From assembly GCA_020853635.1 (NCBI GenBank), contig JADYYN010000177.1:1-64000 (forward strand): a stretch of DNA of 64,000 nucleotides, written 5' to 3'. Position numbers and translations under genes: made by a program. The DNA comes from Gemmatimonadaceae bacterium. Lineage in GTDB: Bacteria > Gemmatimonadota > Gemmatimonadetes > Gemmatimonadales > Gemmatimonadaceae. The notes beneath the pieces were generated by a model. That model did no database searches, was not told where the DNA came from, and saw only the letters and a list, made by a program, of their open reading frames with translations. This document shows, in pieces, positions 32,587-41,095 of the stretch (its first letter is position 1; each line of letters begins with the position of its first letter).

Positions 32587-33843
32587 CTACGGTCGTCCGC
32601 GGTTCGCTTCGGTCCCGATCACTTGCACTTGCATGCCGGCACCGAGCAGGCCGACGTTGCCGACGACGATCTCATCGCCGGCTGCGAGGCCTTCGACGAT
32701 CTGCACGACGCCACGCGCCTCGTCGACGATGCCGAGTCGCACATCGGCGCGGGCGAGGGTGCCGCCACCGATCTTCCACACGAACGTCTGAGCCCCGGCA
32801 TTCTGTGCCGTCTGGCGGATCGCGGCGGCGGGGATGACCAAGCCGTCTCGGATGGTGTTCTCGATGATCTGACCGGTGGCGAACGCATTGCCCTTGAGCG
32901 CGCCGTTGCCATTGGGCACCTGCACGAAGACCGTGACCGACTGCGACTGCAGGTCGATCGTCGGGCTCACTCGTGAGACCCGGCCCTCGATGGTGCGGCC
33001 ATCGGCCGTGAACCGTACGACCTGGCCGCGCTTGAGCGCACTCGCGCGCCGGGCCGGGACCGCGGCCGTGAGTTCGAGCACGTCGTTGCGCACCACGGTG
33101 AACAGCTCGGCGCCGCGGGAGACGCGTTCTCCGTTCTCCACGTTGCGGCGTTCCACCATCCCGTCGACGGGCGAGACCACTTTGGTGTCCCGCGCGAGTG
33201 AGCTGGCTGCGCGCACACGCGATTCGGCGGCCGCGAGCCGAGCCGTCGCGGTGAGGGCGGTCTGTTCGGCCGTGCGCATGTCGCGTTCGGCGACCGCGCC
33301 GGCCTTGAAGAGGTCGCGCGTCTGCTCGAGGTTCCATTGCGCGGTCTGCGCGTCGGCCTTCGCCGCGAGTTCATCGGCTTCAGCCGACCGGAGGGCGGCT
33401 TCTTGCTCGGAGCGCTCGAACTCGGCGAGGACCGTTCCGACGCGCACCGGATCGCCCTCGCGCACGAGCAATGCGGTGAGGTCGCCTTCGATCCGCGCGC
33501 GGATGCTCACGGTCTCGACCGGGCGCAGGTTCCCGCTGATGGCGATGCCGGCTTCGATGAGTCCTGGTCCGACCTTGTGGATGTCCGCGCCGGAGAGCAC
33601 CACGGAGCCGCCGGCGCGGCCGCCCGGTCCGCCGGACGGTGCGCCCGGACTACCTGGGGCCTTGCCGGACGCCGGGGCATTCCCGCCGCCGGGGCCGGGT
33701 GTCGCGGCGGAGGCGGCAGAGTCGTCACCGCCACAGGCGGTGAGCGCCAGCGCGAGCGTGAGTGCGAGCGTGAGTGCGCCGAGCGCGCGCGACGGCGCGT
33801 GACGGGTGCTGCGATGGCAGGACTGCATCATCGGTGAGGTCAT
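32587..33843 (-). CDS. RND efflux membrane fusion lipoprotein
   Basis: A 418-aa periplasmic adaptor. The leader with lipobox LALALTACGG anchors it in the inner membrane, followed by a Gly/Pro-rich linker. The biotinyl-lipoyl halves are VSIRARIEGDLTALLVREGDPV and DTKVVSPVDGMVERRNVENGERV, flanking an Ala-rich helical hairpin (about 135-210). Beta-barrel and membrane-proximal domains follow (VRFTADGRTIEGRVSRVSP). The ATG at 33843 overlaps the stop of the TolC-type gene (ATGA), and the transporter gene starts 53 bases downstream. Confidence 0.94.
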   Translation of the reverse strand: MTSPMMQSCHRSTRHAPSRALGALTLALTLALALTACGGDDSAASAATPGPGGGNAPASGKAPGSPGAPSGGPGGRAGGSVVLSGADIHKVGPGLIEAGIAISGNLRPVETVSIRARIEGDLTALLVREGDPVRVGTVLAEFERSEQEAALRSAEADELAAKADAQTAQWNLEQTRDLFKAGAVAERDMRTAEQTALTATARLAAAESRVRAASSLARDTKVVSPVDGMVERRNVENGERVSRGAELFTVVRNDVLELTAAVPARRASALKRGQVVRFTADGRTIEGRVSRVSPTIDLQSQSVTVFVQVPNGNGALKGNAFATGQIIENTIRDGLVIPAAAIRQTAQNAGAQTFVWKIGGGTLARADVRLGIVDEARGVVQIVEGLAAGDEIVVGNVGLLGAGMQVQVIGTEANRGRP

Positions 33844-35267
33844 CGGGTGGCACCGGGCGTGACGGTGCTCCCGTCCGGAAGCGGGATGGGTTTGGCGCGC
33901 ACGCGAGCGAGCTCGGCGACGGCCAAGTGAAGATCGAATGTGGCGCGGGCCTCGGTGGACCGCGCGGTGAGCAACGCGAGTTGCGCGTCGGAGACTTCGA
34001 GCTGCGTGCCGATGCCACGCGCGAAGCGGAGCGACGCGAGCTGGAACGCCTCGTCGGCTTCGCGGACGTTGCCTGCTCGCGCAGTGAACGTCGCGCGGGC
34101 GCGGGTCAACTCGGCGCGGGCGCGTTCGATGTCGACCGACGCCTGCTCCCGTGCCTGCCGGACCTGAAGATCGGCGACGCGGGCCTGCGCCTGCGCGAGA
34201 TCGATCGCGCCCTTCGCGCGGAACCCGTCGAAGACCGGCCACGTCAGCTGCACGTTGAAGCTCCGATCCGGGAACCAGCCGTTGTTCTGGCAGGGTCGTG
34301 TGGCCGTGCCCGGATTGGGGCAGAACGCGAGAGACGTCGAGCCGCGCTGCGTGGGCAACCCGTTGAAGGCGGGGAGCGCGAGATACCCGAACGTGAGCGA
34401 GGCGTTGAGCGTGGGCAGGAGATCCGCGCGTGCGACCTTGATGGCGGCTTCCCGTGCGCTCGCCGTGAGCTCGATCGCACGCACGCCGGGGCGGACGCCG
34501 TCGGGCGAGGCATCGTCGATGGCCGCTTGCGCGAGAGTGGCGATGGCGGCGCCGTCGAGTTCGGTGGTGAGCGCGACCGGCTGTGTCAGTGGCAGTTGCA
34601 GCAGTCGCTTGAGCTCCAACTCCGCCGCGGCGCGATCGTTCTCCGCCTGCAGGGCGAGGGGTTCGAGGTTGGCGCGTTCGACGCGGGCCCGCAGCACATC
34701 GTAGCGTGAGGCCCGGCCGGACTTCTCGAGTTGTTCGACCTGCGCGAGTCGCTCGTCGGCGATCACGAGGTTGCGCCGCTGGATGTCGACGAGCCGGCCC
34801 GCGAGTGCGGTGGTGAGATAGGCCCGCTGCGCGAGCACGGTGAGTTCGCCGCGGGTCTCGTCGCGACTCAGCCGTGCCGCGCGCTCGGCGCGCGCAGCCA
34901 CCTGCGAGGCGGCGACGATGCGCCCGCCCTGGAAGAACGACTGCTGGAGCAGGAGGTTGGTGTTGTACGTGTAGGCCTGACCGAAGACGTTGCCCACGAT
35001 GAGGGCGCGGGCGTTCTCGATCTGCTGTCCGTAGGTGGAGTTGAGGCGCAGTTGCGGCAGCCCCGCCGCGCGGGCGGAAGTGACCTGCGCGTCGGCGACA
35101 TCGACCTGCGCGCTCGCGATGCGAGCCTCGTCGGACGAGCGGAGCATGCGCTGTACGGCGTCGGCGATGGTCAGCCGAAGCGTATCAGCGGACTGCGCGT
35201 GCAGCGGTGGCGCGAGCAGCAGCAGCGCGGCGGACACACGCGCGAGAAGGAATCTGGACACAATCAT
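33840..35267 (-). CDS. TolC-type outer-membrane efflux protein
   Basis: About 475 aa with signal peptide (FLLARVSAALLLLAPPLHAQ) and two TolC/OEP repeats: LTIADAVQRMLRSSDEARIASAQVDVADAQ in the first, and later VQLTWPVFDGFRAKGAIDLAQAQ with a helical VRQAREQASVDIERAR segment. It forms the trimeric outer-membrane tunnel for the adjoining pump. ATG 35267 gives the natural signal peptide; the frame remains open 12 codons upstream. First gene of the three-gene efflux operon, overlapping the fusion-protein gene by four bases. Confidence 0.93.
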   Translation of the reverse strand: MIVSRFLLARVSAALLLLAPPLHAQSADTLRLTIADAVQRMLRSSDEARIASAQVDVADAQVTSARAAGLPQLRLNSTYGQQIENARALIVGNVFGQAYTYNTNLLLQQSFFQGGRIVAASQVAARAERAARLSRDETRGELTVLAQRAYLTTALAGRLVDIQRRNLVIADERLAQVEQLEKSGRASRYDVLRARVERANLEPLALQAENDRAAAELELKRLLQLPLTQPVALTTELDGAAIATLAQAAIDDASPDGVRPGVRAIELTASAREAAIKVARADLLPTLNASLTFGYLALPAFNGLPTQRGSTSLAFCPNPGTATRPCQNNGWFPDRSFNVQLTWPVFDGFRAKGAIDLAQAQARVADLQVRQAREQASVDIERARAELTRARATFTARAGNVREADEAFQLASLRFARGIGTQLEVSDAQLALLTARSTEARATFDLHLAVAELARVRAKPIPLPDGSTVTPGATR

Positions 35268-35356
35268 CAGAGGGTTAACGTAGAACCCCGCCGTCCCGTT
35301 CAAGATTCCCGGGCAGGGCGGGGGTCAGGTCTGACGATCGGTCGGGGCGGCGGGTT

Positions 35357-36472
35357 TTACTCGTTCGTGGCGTCGAGGAATTGCAACGTCTTGCGGCGTG
35401 TGACGACGACGTGCAGGGCCTCGAAGACGATCGGGTCGATGAGTGTCCCCTTCCGTTCGTGCAGGAACTCGATGGCCGCCTGCGGCGTGAGCGGGTCGCG
35501 CCAGGCGCGGCTCGAGGTGAGCGCGTCGAAGGCGTCGGCTGCCGCGAGGATGCGACCGCCAAGATCGATGTCCTCGCCCTTGATGCCGTTCGGGTATCCG
35601 TTGCCGTCGAAGTGTTCGTGGTGGTCCCGGATGGCCGGAAGGATGCGGGCGAGCGGCTTGAGCGAGGCGAGGATGTTGAGGCCGATCTGCACGTGTTCCT
35701 TCACGTGCCCAAACTCCTCCGCCGTGAGGGCGCCGGGCTTGTTGAGCACCGACTCCCGGATGCCGATCTTGCCCACGTCCATCACGCGGCCGGCGAGGCG
35801 CATGTCCTCGACTTCGTCGTCGTCGAGTCCGAGCTGTGTGGCGATGGACGCCGCGAGATCGGCGACGCGGTCGGAGTGCCCGCGGAGGAACGGGTCCTTG
35901 GCTTCCTGCGCGTTGACGAGCGCTTTGACGACGTCGACAACGACGCCGTGCAGCATGAGGCGCTCGCGCTGGAGCTCCTCCGTCTGCGCGGCCACTTCCT
36001 CGCGGATGAGCCGTTCGACTTTGCGCTGCTCGATCGAGAGATCGCGCTTGTGCAGCACGCGCTCGACGGCGGCCGCAAGGTCGGCGAGCTCGATCGGCTT
36101 CATGAGGTAGTCCATCGCCCCGTGCGCGAGCGCTTCGGTGGCGGTGGGCGCGTCGTTGACGGCCGTGAGCATCATCACCGCGAGATCGGGGTCGATCGCG
36201 AGCGCCGCCGGTACGAGGGCCAAGCCGGTCATGCCGGGCATGCGCACGTCGGCGAGCATGAGGACGTGCTTCTCGCGCTCGAGCGCCTCAAGCGCGGCGG
36301 GCCCCGAGTCGCAGGTGGAAACTTCGTACCCCTTGGAGCGAAGGAACTTCGCGAGCGCACTACGGATCAACTCCTCGTCGTCGACGACGAGGATACGGCG
36401 CACCTGGGGCTCGGTGATGGCCCGGATGGCGCGGCTGAGTCGAGAAGGTTGGGAGATACGACGATCAGTCAT
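35357..36472 (-). CDS. response regulator with HD-GYP domain (HD dyad altered)
   Basis: A 371-aa two-domain protein. The receiver (25-145) has acidic pair Asp31-Asp32 and phospho-acceptor Asp75 (LMLADVRMPG), with the conserved Lys in LMKPIE. A coiled linker precedes an HD-GYP domain (about 180-350): FLRGHSDRVADLA, then RVMDVGKIGIRES where canonical proteins have LHDIGKIGI, and HHEHFDGNGYPNGIKG. The HD dyad is thus Met231-Asp232, while GYP is intact. Cyclic-di-GMP hydrolysis may be lost. No histidine kinase is adjacent. The efflux operon starts downstream on the same strand, 89 bases away. Confidence 0.9.
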   Translation of the reverse strand: MTDRRISQPSRLSRAIRAITEPQVRRILVVDDEELIRSALAKFLRSKGYEVSTCDSGPAALEALEREKHVLMLADVRMPGMTGLALVPAALAIDPDLAVMMLTAVNDAPTATEALAHGAMDYLMKPIELADLAAAVERVLHKRDLSIEQRKVERLIREEVAAQTEELQRERLMLHGVVVDVVKALVNAQEAKDPFLRGHSDRVADLAASIATQLGLDDDEVEDMRLAGRVMDVGKIGIRESVLNKPGALTAEEFGHVKEHVQIGLNILASLKPLARILPAIRDHHEHFDGNGYPNGIKGEDIDLGGRILAAADAFDALTSSRAWRDPLTPQAAIEFLHERKGTLIDPIVFEALHVVVTRRKTLQFLDATNE

Positions 36473-36783
36473 GAGGGACGGACGTCCACGAGGGGGCCAG
36501 AGGTGCCATGGCTAAGATATGCCCTGGCGCGGGAAGGGCCACCCGTCGCCGCGGGGTCCCCCAAGTATCGGACCAAGTAGAGAAAATCGGGGTGATGGGC
36601 GCTCGAGGGACCATCCGCGCCGGAATGGACCGCAAACGCACATGCCGAACGAGCCGACCTAACGAACAATCGCGCCTGTCCGGGAGTGAGACTCGAACGA
36701 CGATAATCCGTACTGTGTCTTTATAAAGGCGCTTTAGTGCCTTTTCAGTGTCGCTATTTGGACTAGCACTAAAACAGCTTCAA
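36473..36783. other. 311-base intergenic region
   Basis: The left part (36473-36650) is GC-rich and should hold the promoter of the HD-GYP regulator; TATCTT on the minus strand near 36513-36520 is a possible -10 box. The right part (about 36655-36780) is AT-rich. It holds a terminator-like hairpin and an 8-bp inverted repeat, TTTAGTGC (36733-36740) with GCACTAAA (36766-36773). I find no convincing gene or tRNA. Confidence 0.4.
36725..36745 (-). terminator. hairpin terminator after zinc-ribbon membrane protein gene
   Basis: AAAGGCGC (36725-36732) pairs with GTGCCTTT (36737-36744) around TTTA, with one G-U pair. A/T-rich sequence flanks both sides. It lies about 40 bases beyond the stop at 36784 of the leftward gene. 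The right arm can alternatively pair within a longer inverted repeat reaching 36773. Confidence 0.55.
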
Positions 36784-37527
36784 CTACCTCGGAGACGGTG
36801 GAATCGTAGGCGGGACCACCGTCGGGCCACTGGCTTCGCGGATGGCCGCATCGATATCCGGGCCGTGATCAACGTACTCGGAGAGGTTCTTCGCGCGCTC
36901 GGAGCGCGCGAGCAGCAGCAGTTTCTCCGCGTAGCCGCGCCGAGCGAGCGTGTCGCGTTGCATGCCTGCGGTACGCATCGCGAGCACGAGGCCGAGGAGA
37001 TGGCTCGGCTGCTGCGTCAGGATGCTGTCCGCTTGGGCCCGCGCCATCAACCCGTCGCCAGTGACCAAGCCGAGCAAGCCGAGGTCGTAGCGGCGATGGG
37101 CGTCAAGCGGGCTGAGGGCCATCATTGATTGGATCGCCATGGGGGCGAAGAACTGCACGCTGTCCGTCTTGCCCTCCGCGACGTACGTCATGATCCGCTG
37201 GAAGAGTCGATCGGCGCGCTCTTCGGGGCTCATGGCGGAGATGTCGGGTGCGCGTCCCGGTGTGTCGCCGCTCGGCAAGGCGGCGGTCGCCGCAGCCGGA
37301 GCGGCCGGTGCGCGTCGGAAGTTCTGACCGACGATGAAGGCGAAGAGACAGAGCAGCGCGATGCCCGCGACGCTCCAGGGAAGGATGTTGCTCTTGGTGC
37401 CGGCCGACCCCGCGACGTGCGGGCTGATCGGGGCGGACCCGTCGGTCGGAGTGCCGCAGCGGTGGCAGAACTTCGCGGTGGCGCTCAGGGGGGCGCCGCA
37501 GCTGACGCAGAATCGGGAAGCGGTCAT
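36784..37527 (-). CDS. zinc-ribbon single-pass membrane protein
   Basis: A 247-aa protein. The N-terminal double-cysteine zinc ribbon (CVSCGAPLSATAKFCHRCG, residues 7-25) is followed by a membrane helix (WSVAGIALLCLFAFIVGQ) and a mostly helical extracytoplasmic domain of about 150 residues. That domain contains TPR-like stretches (RADRLFQRIMTYVAEGKTDS, DAHRRYDLGLLGLVTGD). Such proteins are often annotated only as zinc ribbon domain-containing. TAGTTT nine bases before the ATG is a possible -10 box. It diverges from glnA with 73 bases between starts. Confidence 0.75.
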   Translation of the reverse strand: MTASRFCVSCGAPLSATAKFCHRCGTPTDGSAPISPHVAGSAGTKSNILPWSVAGIALLCLFAFIVGQNFRRAPAAPAAATAALPSGDTPGRAPDISAMSPEERADRLFQRIMTYVAEGKTDSVQFFAPMAIQSMMALSPLDAHRRYDLGLLGLVTGDGLMARAQADSILTQQPSHLLGLVLAMRTAGMQRDTLARRGYAEKLLLLARSERAKNLSEYVDHGPDIDAAIREASGPTVVPPTIPPSPR

Positions 37528-37600
37528 CGTGCGCGAAAACTAATCGCTCGCCGGTCCGCAGCGTGGCGTGGGCCGCGCTCCGGACCGATATTGGGGGACG

Positions 37601-38962
37601 ATGAACGCTCCACGTCCAGTCCCTACCGACCTGTCCGGCGCCACCGCGAAGGACATCCTCGAGCTCGCGCACTCCCACCAGGTGCGTTTCCTCCGGCTGC
37701 AGTTCACCGACATCCTCGGCGTGAACAAGAACGTCGAGGTGCCGGCGTCGCAGTTCGCGAAGGCGCTGGAGGGCGACATCCTGTTCGATGGTTCGAGCAT
37801 CGAAGGATTCGTGCGGGTGGAGGAGTCGGACATGCTCCTCGCCCCGGATCTCTCGACCTTCCGGATCTTCCCGTGGGGAGAACCGCAGACTCGGGTGGCG
37901 CGCGTGATCTGCGACGTGACGACGCCCGAGGGACAACCGTTCGCCGGCGACCCGCGGCAGGTGCTCAAGCGGCAGGTCGCGCGCGCCGCGAAGCAGGGCT
38001 ACGTGATGAACGCGGGCATGGAAGCGGAGTTCTTCCTGTTCCGTCCGGCCGCCGATGGGTCGGCAGCGACGCTCACGCACGATGTGGGGAGCTATTTCGA
38101 CCTCGCGCCGATGGACCGTGGCGAGGAGGCGCGGCGCGCCATCGTCGCCACGCTCGAACAGCTCGGCTTCGAAGTGGAAGCCGCCCACCATGAAGTCGCG
38201 CATGGGCAGCACGAGATCGACTTCCGTTACGCCGACGCGCTCACCACTGCCGACAACATCGCGACGTTCCGTTTTGTGGTGAAGCATGTCGCACAGCAGT
38301 TCGGCCTGATCGCGTCGTTCATGCCCAAGCCGATCTTCGGGCAGAACGGCAGCGGGATGCACACGCACCAGTCGCTGTTCAAGAAGGGCGAGAACGCGTT
38401 CTTCGATGCGAAGGGCGAGTATCAGCTCTCAAGCGTCGCGCATCACTACATCGGCGGGTTGCTCAAGCATGCGCGTGGCATGAGTGCCATCACGAACCCG
38501 CTCGTGAACTCGTACAAGCGGCTCGTGCCGGGCTACGAAGCGCCGATCAACGTGGCGTGGTCGATGCGCAATCGTTCACCGCTCATCCGCGTGCCGGCGC
38601 GTCGTGGGACCGGTACCCGCGTGGAGCTGCGCTCGCCGGACCCGGCGGCGAACCCGTACCTCGCGCTCGCGGTGATGCTGGCCGCTGGGCTCGACGGCAT
38701 CGCGACCGAAGCGACGAGTCGCGAGCCGGTGAACGAGAATATCTGGGAGATGAGTCATCGAGAGCGGCGCCGTCTGCGGATCGACGATCTGCCGCGCGAT
38801 CTCAACGAGGCCTGTGACGAACTCGAGAAGGATGCCGAGATCGTCGAGGCGCTCGGCGAGCATGTGACCGCACACTTCCTCGACGCGAAGCGCTCGGAGT
38901 GGCGCGAGTACATCTCGCAGGTCTCGGCCTGGGAGTTGGATCAGTATCTCGCGAAGTACTGA
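37601..38962 (+). CDS. glnA: glutamine synthetase type I
   Basis: Makes glutamine from glutamate, ammonia and ATP; 453 aa. GSI motifs are FDGSSIEGF, GMEAEFFLF, the substrate and metal signature FGQNGSGMHTHQSLF, and the ATP motif NPLVNSYKRLVPGYEAP. The C-terminal region reads NIWEMSHRERRRLRIDDLPR, lacking the adenylylated Tyr of the GSI-beta group. It resembles the Bacillus-type GSI-alpha form, so regulation by adenylylation is unlikely. GGGGGACG before the ATG serves as ribosome site, and GATATT at -14 to -9 may be the -10 box of a very short leader. Confidence 0.95.
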   Translation: MNAPRPVPTDLSGATAKDILELAHSHQVRFLRLQFTDILGVNKNVEVPASQFAKALEGDILFDGSSIEGFVRVEESDMLLAPDLSTFRIFPWGEPQTRVARVICDVTTPEGQPFAGDPRQVLKRQVARAAKQGYVMNAGMEAEFFLFRPAADGSAATLTHDVGSYFDLAPMDRGEEARRAIVATLEQLGFEVEAAHHEVAHGQHEIDFRYADALTTADNIATFRFVVKHVAQQFGLIASFMPKPIFGQNGSGMHTHQSLFKKGENAFFDAKGEYQLSSVAHHYIGGLLKHARGMSAITNPLVNSYKRLVPGYEAPINVAWSMRNRSPLIRVPARRGTGTRVELRSPDPAANPYLALAVMLAAGLDGIATEATSREPVNENIWEMSHRERRRLRIDDLPRDLNEACDELEKDAEIVEALGEHVTAHFLDAKRSEWREYISQVSAWELDQYLAKY

Positions 38963-39084
38963 TCCACGCTCGGGCGAACCCTGACAGGATGTGAGGAAGG
39001 TCGCCATCGACGGCGGCCTGTCGGTGCTACATCGTGCAAGAGCAGCGATGTCGCAACGGTCCCCTCGTGGCGCGGGAGTGCCTC

Positions 39085-39984
39085 ATGATCACGACCATCC
39101 TTGTTCCGGTCGACGGCTCGAAGCTCTCTGAGCGCGCATTGGCACTGGCCATCCCGCTGGCGGAGCAGCACGGTGCCAGGATCGTCACGATCCTGGTGCA
39201 TGAACCGATCCTCCCGCTCGTGTCGGGTGGTGGCGCACCGGTACGTGATGCGGCACTCGACGAGCGTCATCGCGCGGAGCAGGAAACGAGCGTGTTGAAG
39301 CTCGCGCAGCGGACGCGGAAGCTGACGTCCGCGCCCGTGGAGGCGAAGTTCGCCTACGGACGGATCGTCCCGACGCTGGTGGAGCAGGCCAAGTCGCTCA
39401 ACGCCGAGTTGATCGTGGCGAGTACACACGGGCGCGGCGGGATCCAGCGCTTCTGGCTTGGGAGCGTGGCCGACGGACTGGTGCGTCACGCCTTGGTGCC
39501 GGTGTTGTTGGTGCGCGGGAATCGCCCCACGGCAAAACGCGTCGCAGGGGCACCGGCGTTCACACGCGCGCTTGTTCCGCTCGATGGATCGGCGCGCGCG
39601 GAAGAGGCCGCGGACGCCGCGGTGACGTTGCTGCGCGGCGTGGCGGCCAAGCTCACGCTGCTGCACGTGGTCCACCCGATGACGGCCGTGGCCGCGGCGG
39701 CGTCGGAGTTGCCTGATGGACCGGAACAGGAAGTGGTGACGAACTACCTCGAGCCGGTCGCACGCCGATTCGCGAGCGCTCAGCTTGAGGTCCGCCTCGA
39801 CGTGCGCGTGGACGCCAATGTGGCGCGCGTGGTATTGGAGGCCGCCGAGGCACACGACGCCGAGCTGATCGCCATCGCCGGGCAGGGCATGAGCGGCGTG
39901 CAGCGGTTCATCGTGGGCAGCGTGGCGGACAAGCTGATTCGGACATCGCCGGTGCCGGTGCTCGTGGTGCCGCCGCGCGGGTAG
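39085..39984 (+). CDS. tandem universal stress protein
   Basis: A 299-aa protein made of two UspA domains (about 1-145 and 155-299). Each starts with a short strand and Asp (ILVPVDGSKLSERAL; ALVPLDGSARAEEAA) and ends with an ATP-binding loop (THGRGGIQRFWLGSVADGL; GQGMSGVQRFIVGSVADKL). Nucleotide binding in both halves is therefore likely. ATG 39085 follows GGGAG at good spacing and gives the usual N-terminus. It stands alone after glnA. Confidence 0.92.
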   Translation: MITTILVPVDGSKLSERALALAIPLAEQHGARIVTILVHEPILPLVSGGGAPVRDAALDERHRAEQETSVLKLAQRTRKLTSAPVEAKFAYGRIVPTLVEQAKSLNAELIVASTHGRGGIQRFWLGSVADGLVRHALVPVLLVRGNRPTAKRVAGAPAFTRALVPLDGSARAEEAADAAVTLLRGVAAKLTLLHVVHPMTAVAAAASELPDGPEQEVVTNYLEPVARRFASAQLEVRLDVRVDANVARVVLEAAEAHDAELIAIAGQGMSGVQRFIVGSVADKLIRTSPVPVLVVPPRG

Positions 39985-39987
39985 CGG

Positions 39988-40002
39988 TACAATAGAAGGA
40001 TG
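39988..40002 (+). promoter_or_regulatory. -10 box at leaderless distance from FKBP gene
   Basis: TACAAT (39988-39993) is followed by six bases and ATG 40000, predicting transcription start at or beside the start codon. GAAGG touches the ATG and is too close to act as a normal Shine-Dalgarno. Confidence 0.5.
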
Positions 40003-40539
40003 ACGAATTCATTCTCTGTGCGGCGCTCGTCGCGGCGCCTGTGCTCGTTCTTGCTCGTCGCGACGATGTCGGCGGCGTGCGCCGCATCCGCTCCGGCGAC
40101 CGAGGAGGCGCCGGTGCCGCTGGAGGATCCGGCGCTCGCCGCACCGGTGGGCGAAGTGGAGCGCACAACGTTCGCGGATGATCTGAACGTCGTGCTGCTC
40201 GCGATGACGCGGCTTCCGACGGGGATCTACTATCGCGATATCGAAGAGGGCAACGGCGTGCCGGCGATGCCCGGTCGCGAAGTGCTGATGACCTACGTCG
40301 CGTATCTCTCCGACGGAAAAGAGGTCGATCGCACGGCGCCCGGGGCGCGGCCGCTCGCGTTCAAGGTCGGCGAGGGGCAGGTGATCCGCGGCTGGGACCT
40401 GGGCGTGCGCGGCATGAAGACCGGCGGCACACGGCAGCTGGTGGTGCCGTCGCGCTATGCGTACGGCTCACGCGAGGTGGGGAAAATCCCGCCCAATAGC
40501 GTGCTGGTGTTCGTGGTGCGGTTGGATGGCGTGCGCTAG
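40000..40539 (+). CDS. FKBP-type peptidyl-prolyl isomerase lipoprotein
   Basis: A 179-aa exported isomerase. The leader ends in a lipobox (VATMSAACAAS), followed by an acidic/Pro linker. The FKBP domain spans about 75-179: GIYYRDIEEGNGVPAMPGREVLMTYVAYLSDGKEVDRT, then VIRGWDLGVRGMKTGGTRQLVVPSRYAYG and IPPNSVLVFVVRL. The catalytic-pocket residues usual for FKBP (Tyr, Asp/Glu, Trp, Tyr) appear retained. It likely assists folding of outer-membrane or periplasmic proteins. Confidence 0.92.
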   Translation: MTNSFSVRRSSRRLCSFLLVATMSAACAASAPATEEAPVPLEDPALAAPVGEVERTTFADDLNVVLLAMTRLPTGIYYRDIEEGNGVPAMPGREVLMTYVAYLSDGKEVDRTAPGARPLAFKVGEGQVIRGWDLGVRGMKTGGTRQLVVPSRYAYGSREVGKIPPNSVLVFVVRLDGVR

Positions 40540-40574
40540 CGGCGCGAGACTGACGCAGGGACGCAGCCACCGTG

Positions 40575-40603
40575 GCGCGCCGGATCGGGATGATCCGGCG
40601 CGC
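40575..40603. terminator. bidirectional hairpin between convergent genes
   Basis: GCGCGCCGGATC (40575-40586) pairs perfectly with GATCCGGCGCGC (40592-40603) around GGGAT. It lies between the stop of the FKBP gene (40539) and the stop of the leftward gene (40617). Confidence 0.8.
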
Positions 40604-40616
40604 TGTTCGTTGTGGC

Positions 40617-41024
40617 CTACTTCGGAACCTGCCGCGACCCGGTGAACTTCGCACCGCCCTGACCGGCGAAGTCGACGAAACCCTGGAGGTTGTCCTTGTC
40701 CACGACGACACCCGCGAAAGTCAACGTGACGCCATCGGGCCCGTTGGCCGCGAGATCGAACTTGATCGAGTCGCCCTTCTGCGTGCCGGAGATCGCGCGC
40801 ACGCCCATCATGCGCGACTCGTACGTGCCGGAGATCTTCTCGCCTTCCTGCTTGATCTTCACCGTCGGCGTGCCGGTGCCGTTCTCGGTGATGACCTGGA
40901 AGTCCCAGGTCCCGGTGAGATCGTGCGCGATGACGGCAGCGACCGCGACCGTGGCGGAGAACGCGAGGGCGAGTACCGCGGCGGCGACACGCGAGAGGGG
41001 ACGAACGATCGGATGACGACGCAT
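40617..41024 (-). CDS. small exported beta-rich protein, unknown
   Basis: A 135-aa protein with a signal peptide (LAFSATVAVAAVIA). The mature part is beta-rich: LTGTWDFQVITENGTGTPTVKIKQEGEKISGTYESR, then FDLAANGPDGVTLTFAGVVV and KFTGSRQ. This recalls small lipocalin-like or extracellular barrel proteins of many Gram-negative genomes with no assigned ligand. GAGG seven to eight bases before the ATG supports the start. Confidence 0.75.
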   Translation of the reverse strand: MRRHPIVRPLSRVAAAVLALAFSATVAVAAVIAHDLTGTWDFQVITENGTGTPTVKIKQEGEKISGTYESRMMGVRAISGTQKGDSIKFDLAANGPDGVTLTFAGVVVDKDNLQGFVDFAGQGGAKFTGSRQVPK

Positions 41025-41045
41025 GGGAAGTCCTCGGGAAAAAGA

Positions 41046-41078
41046 ACGGGGGCGCGCCCGGTAGGACGCGCCCCCCGT
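41046..41078 (-). terminator. hairpin terminator after giant BNR-like gene
   Basis: ACGGGGGCGCG (41046-41056) pairs with CGCGCCCCCCGT (41067-41078), with one unpaired C. It sits 18 bases beyond the stop of the leftward gene ending at 41096. Confidence 0.7.
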
Positions 41079-41095
41079 GATACCCCAGAAACTAA

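Noticed and set aside
36657-36663. ACCTAAC matching the integron attC R'' core pattern
   Set aside because: No matching GTTRRRY partner at suitable distance and no integrase or cassette genes; seven-base matches occur by chance.
36680-36735. Possible tRNA on the minus strand (GTTCGAGTC-like T-loop)
   Set aside because: The T-stem arms do not pair and no acceptor, D or anticodon stem can be built; kept only as a possible remnant.
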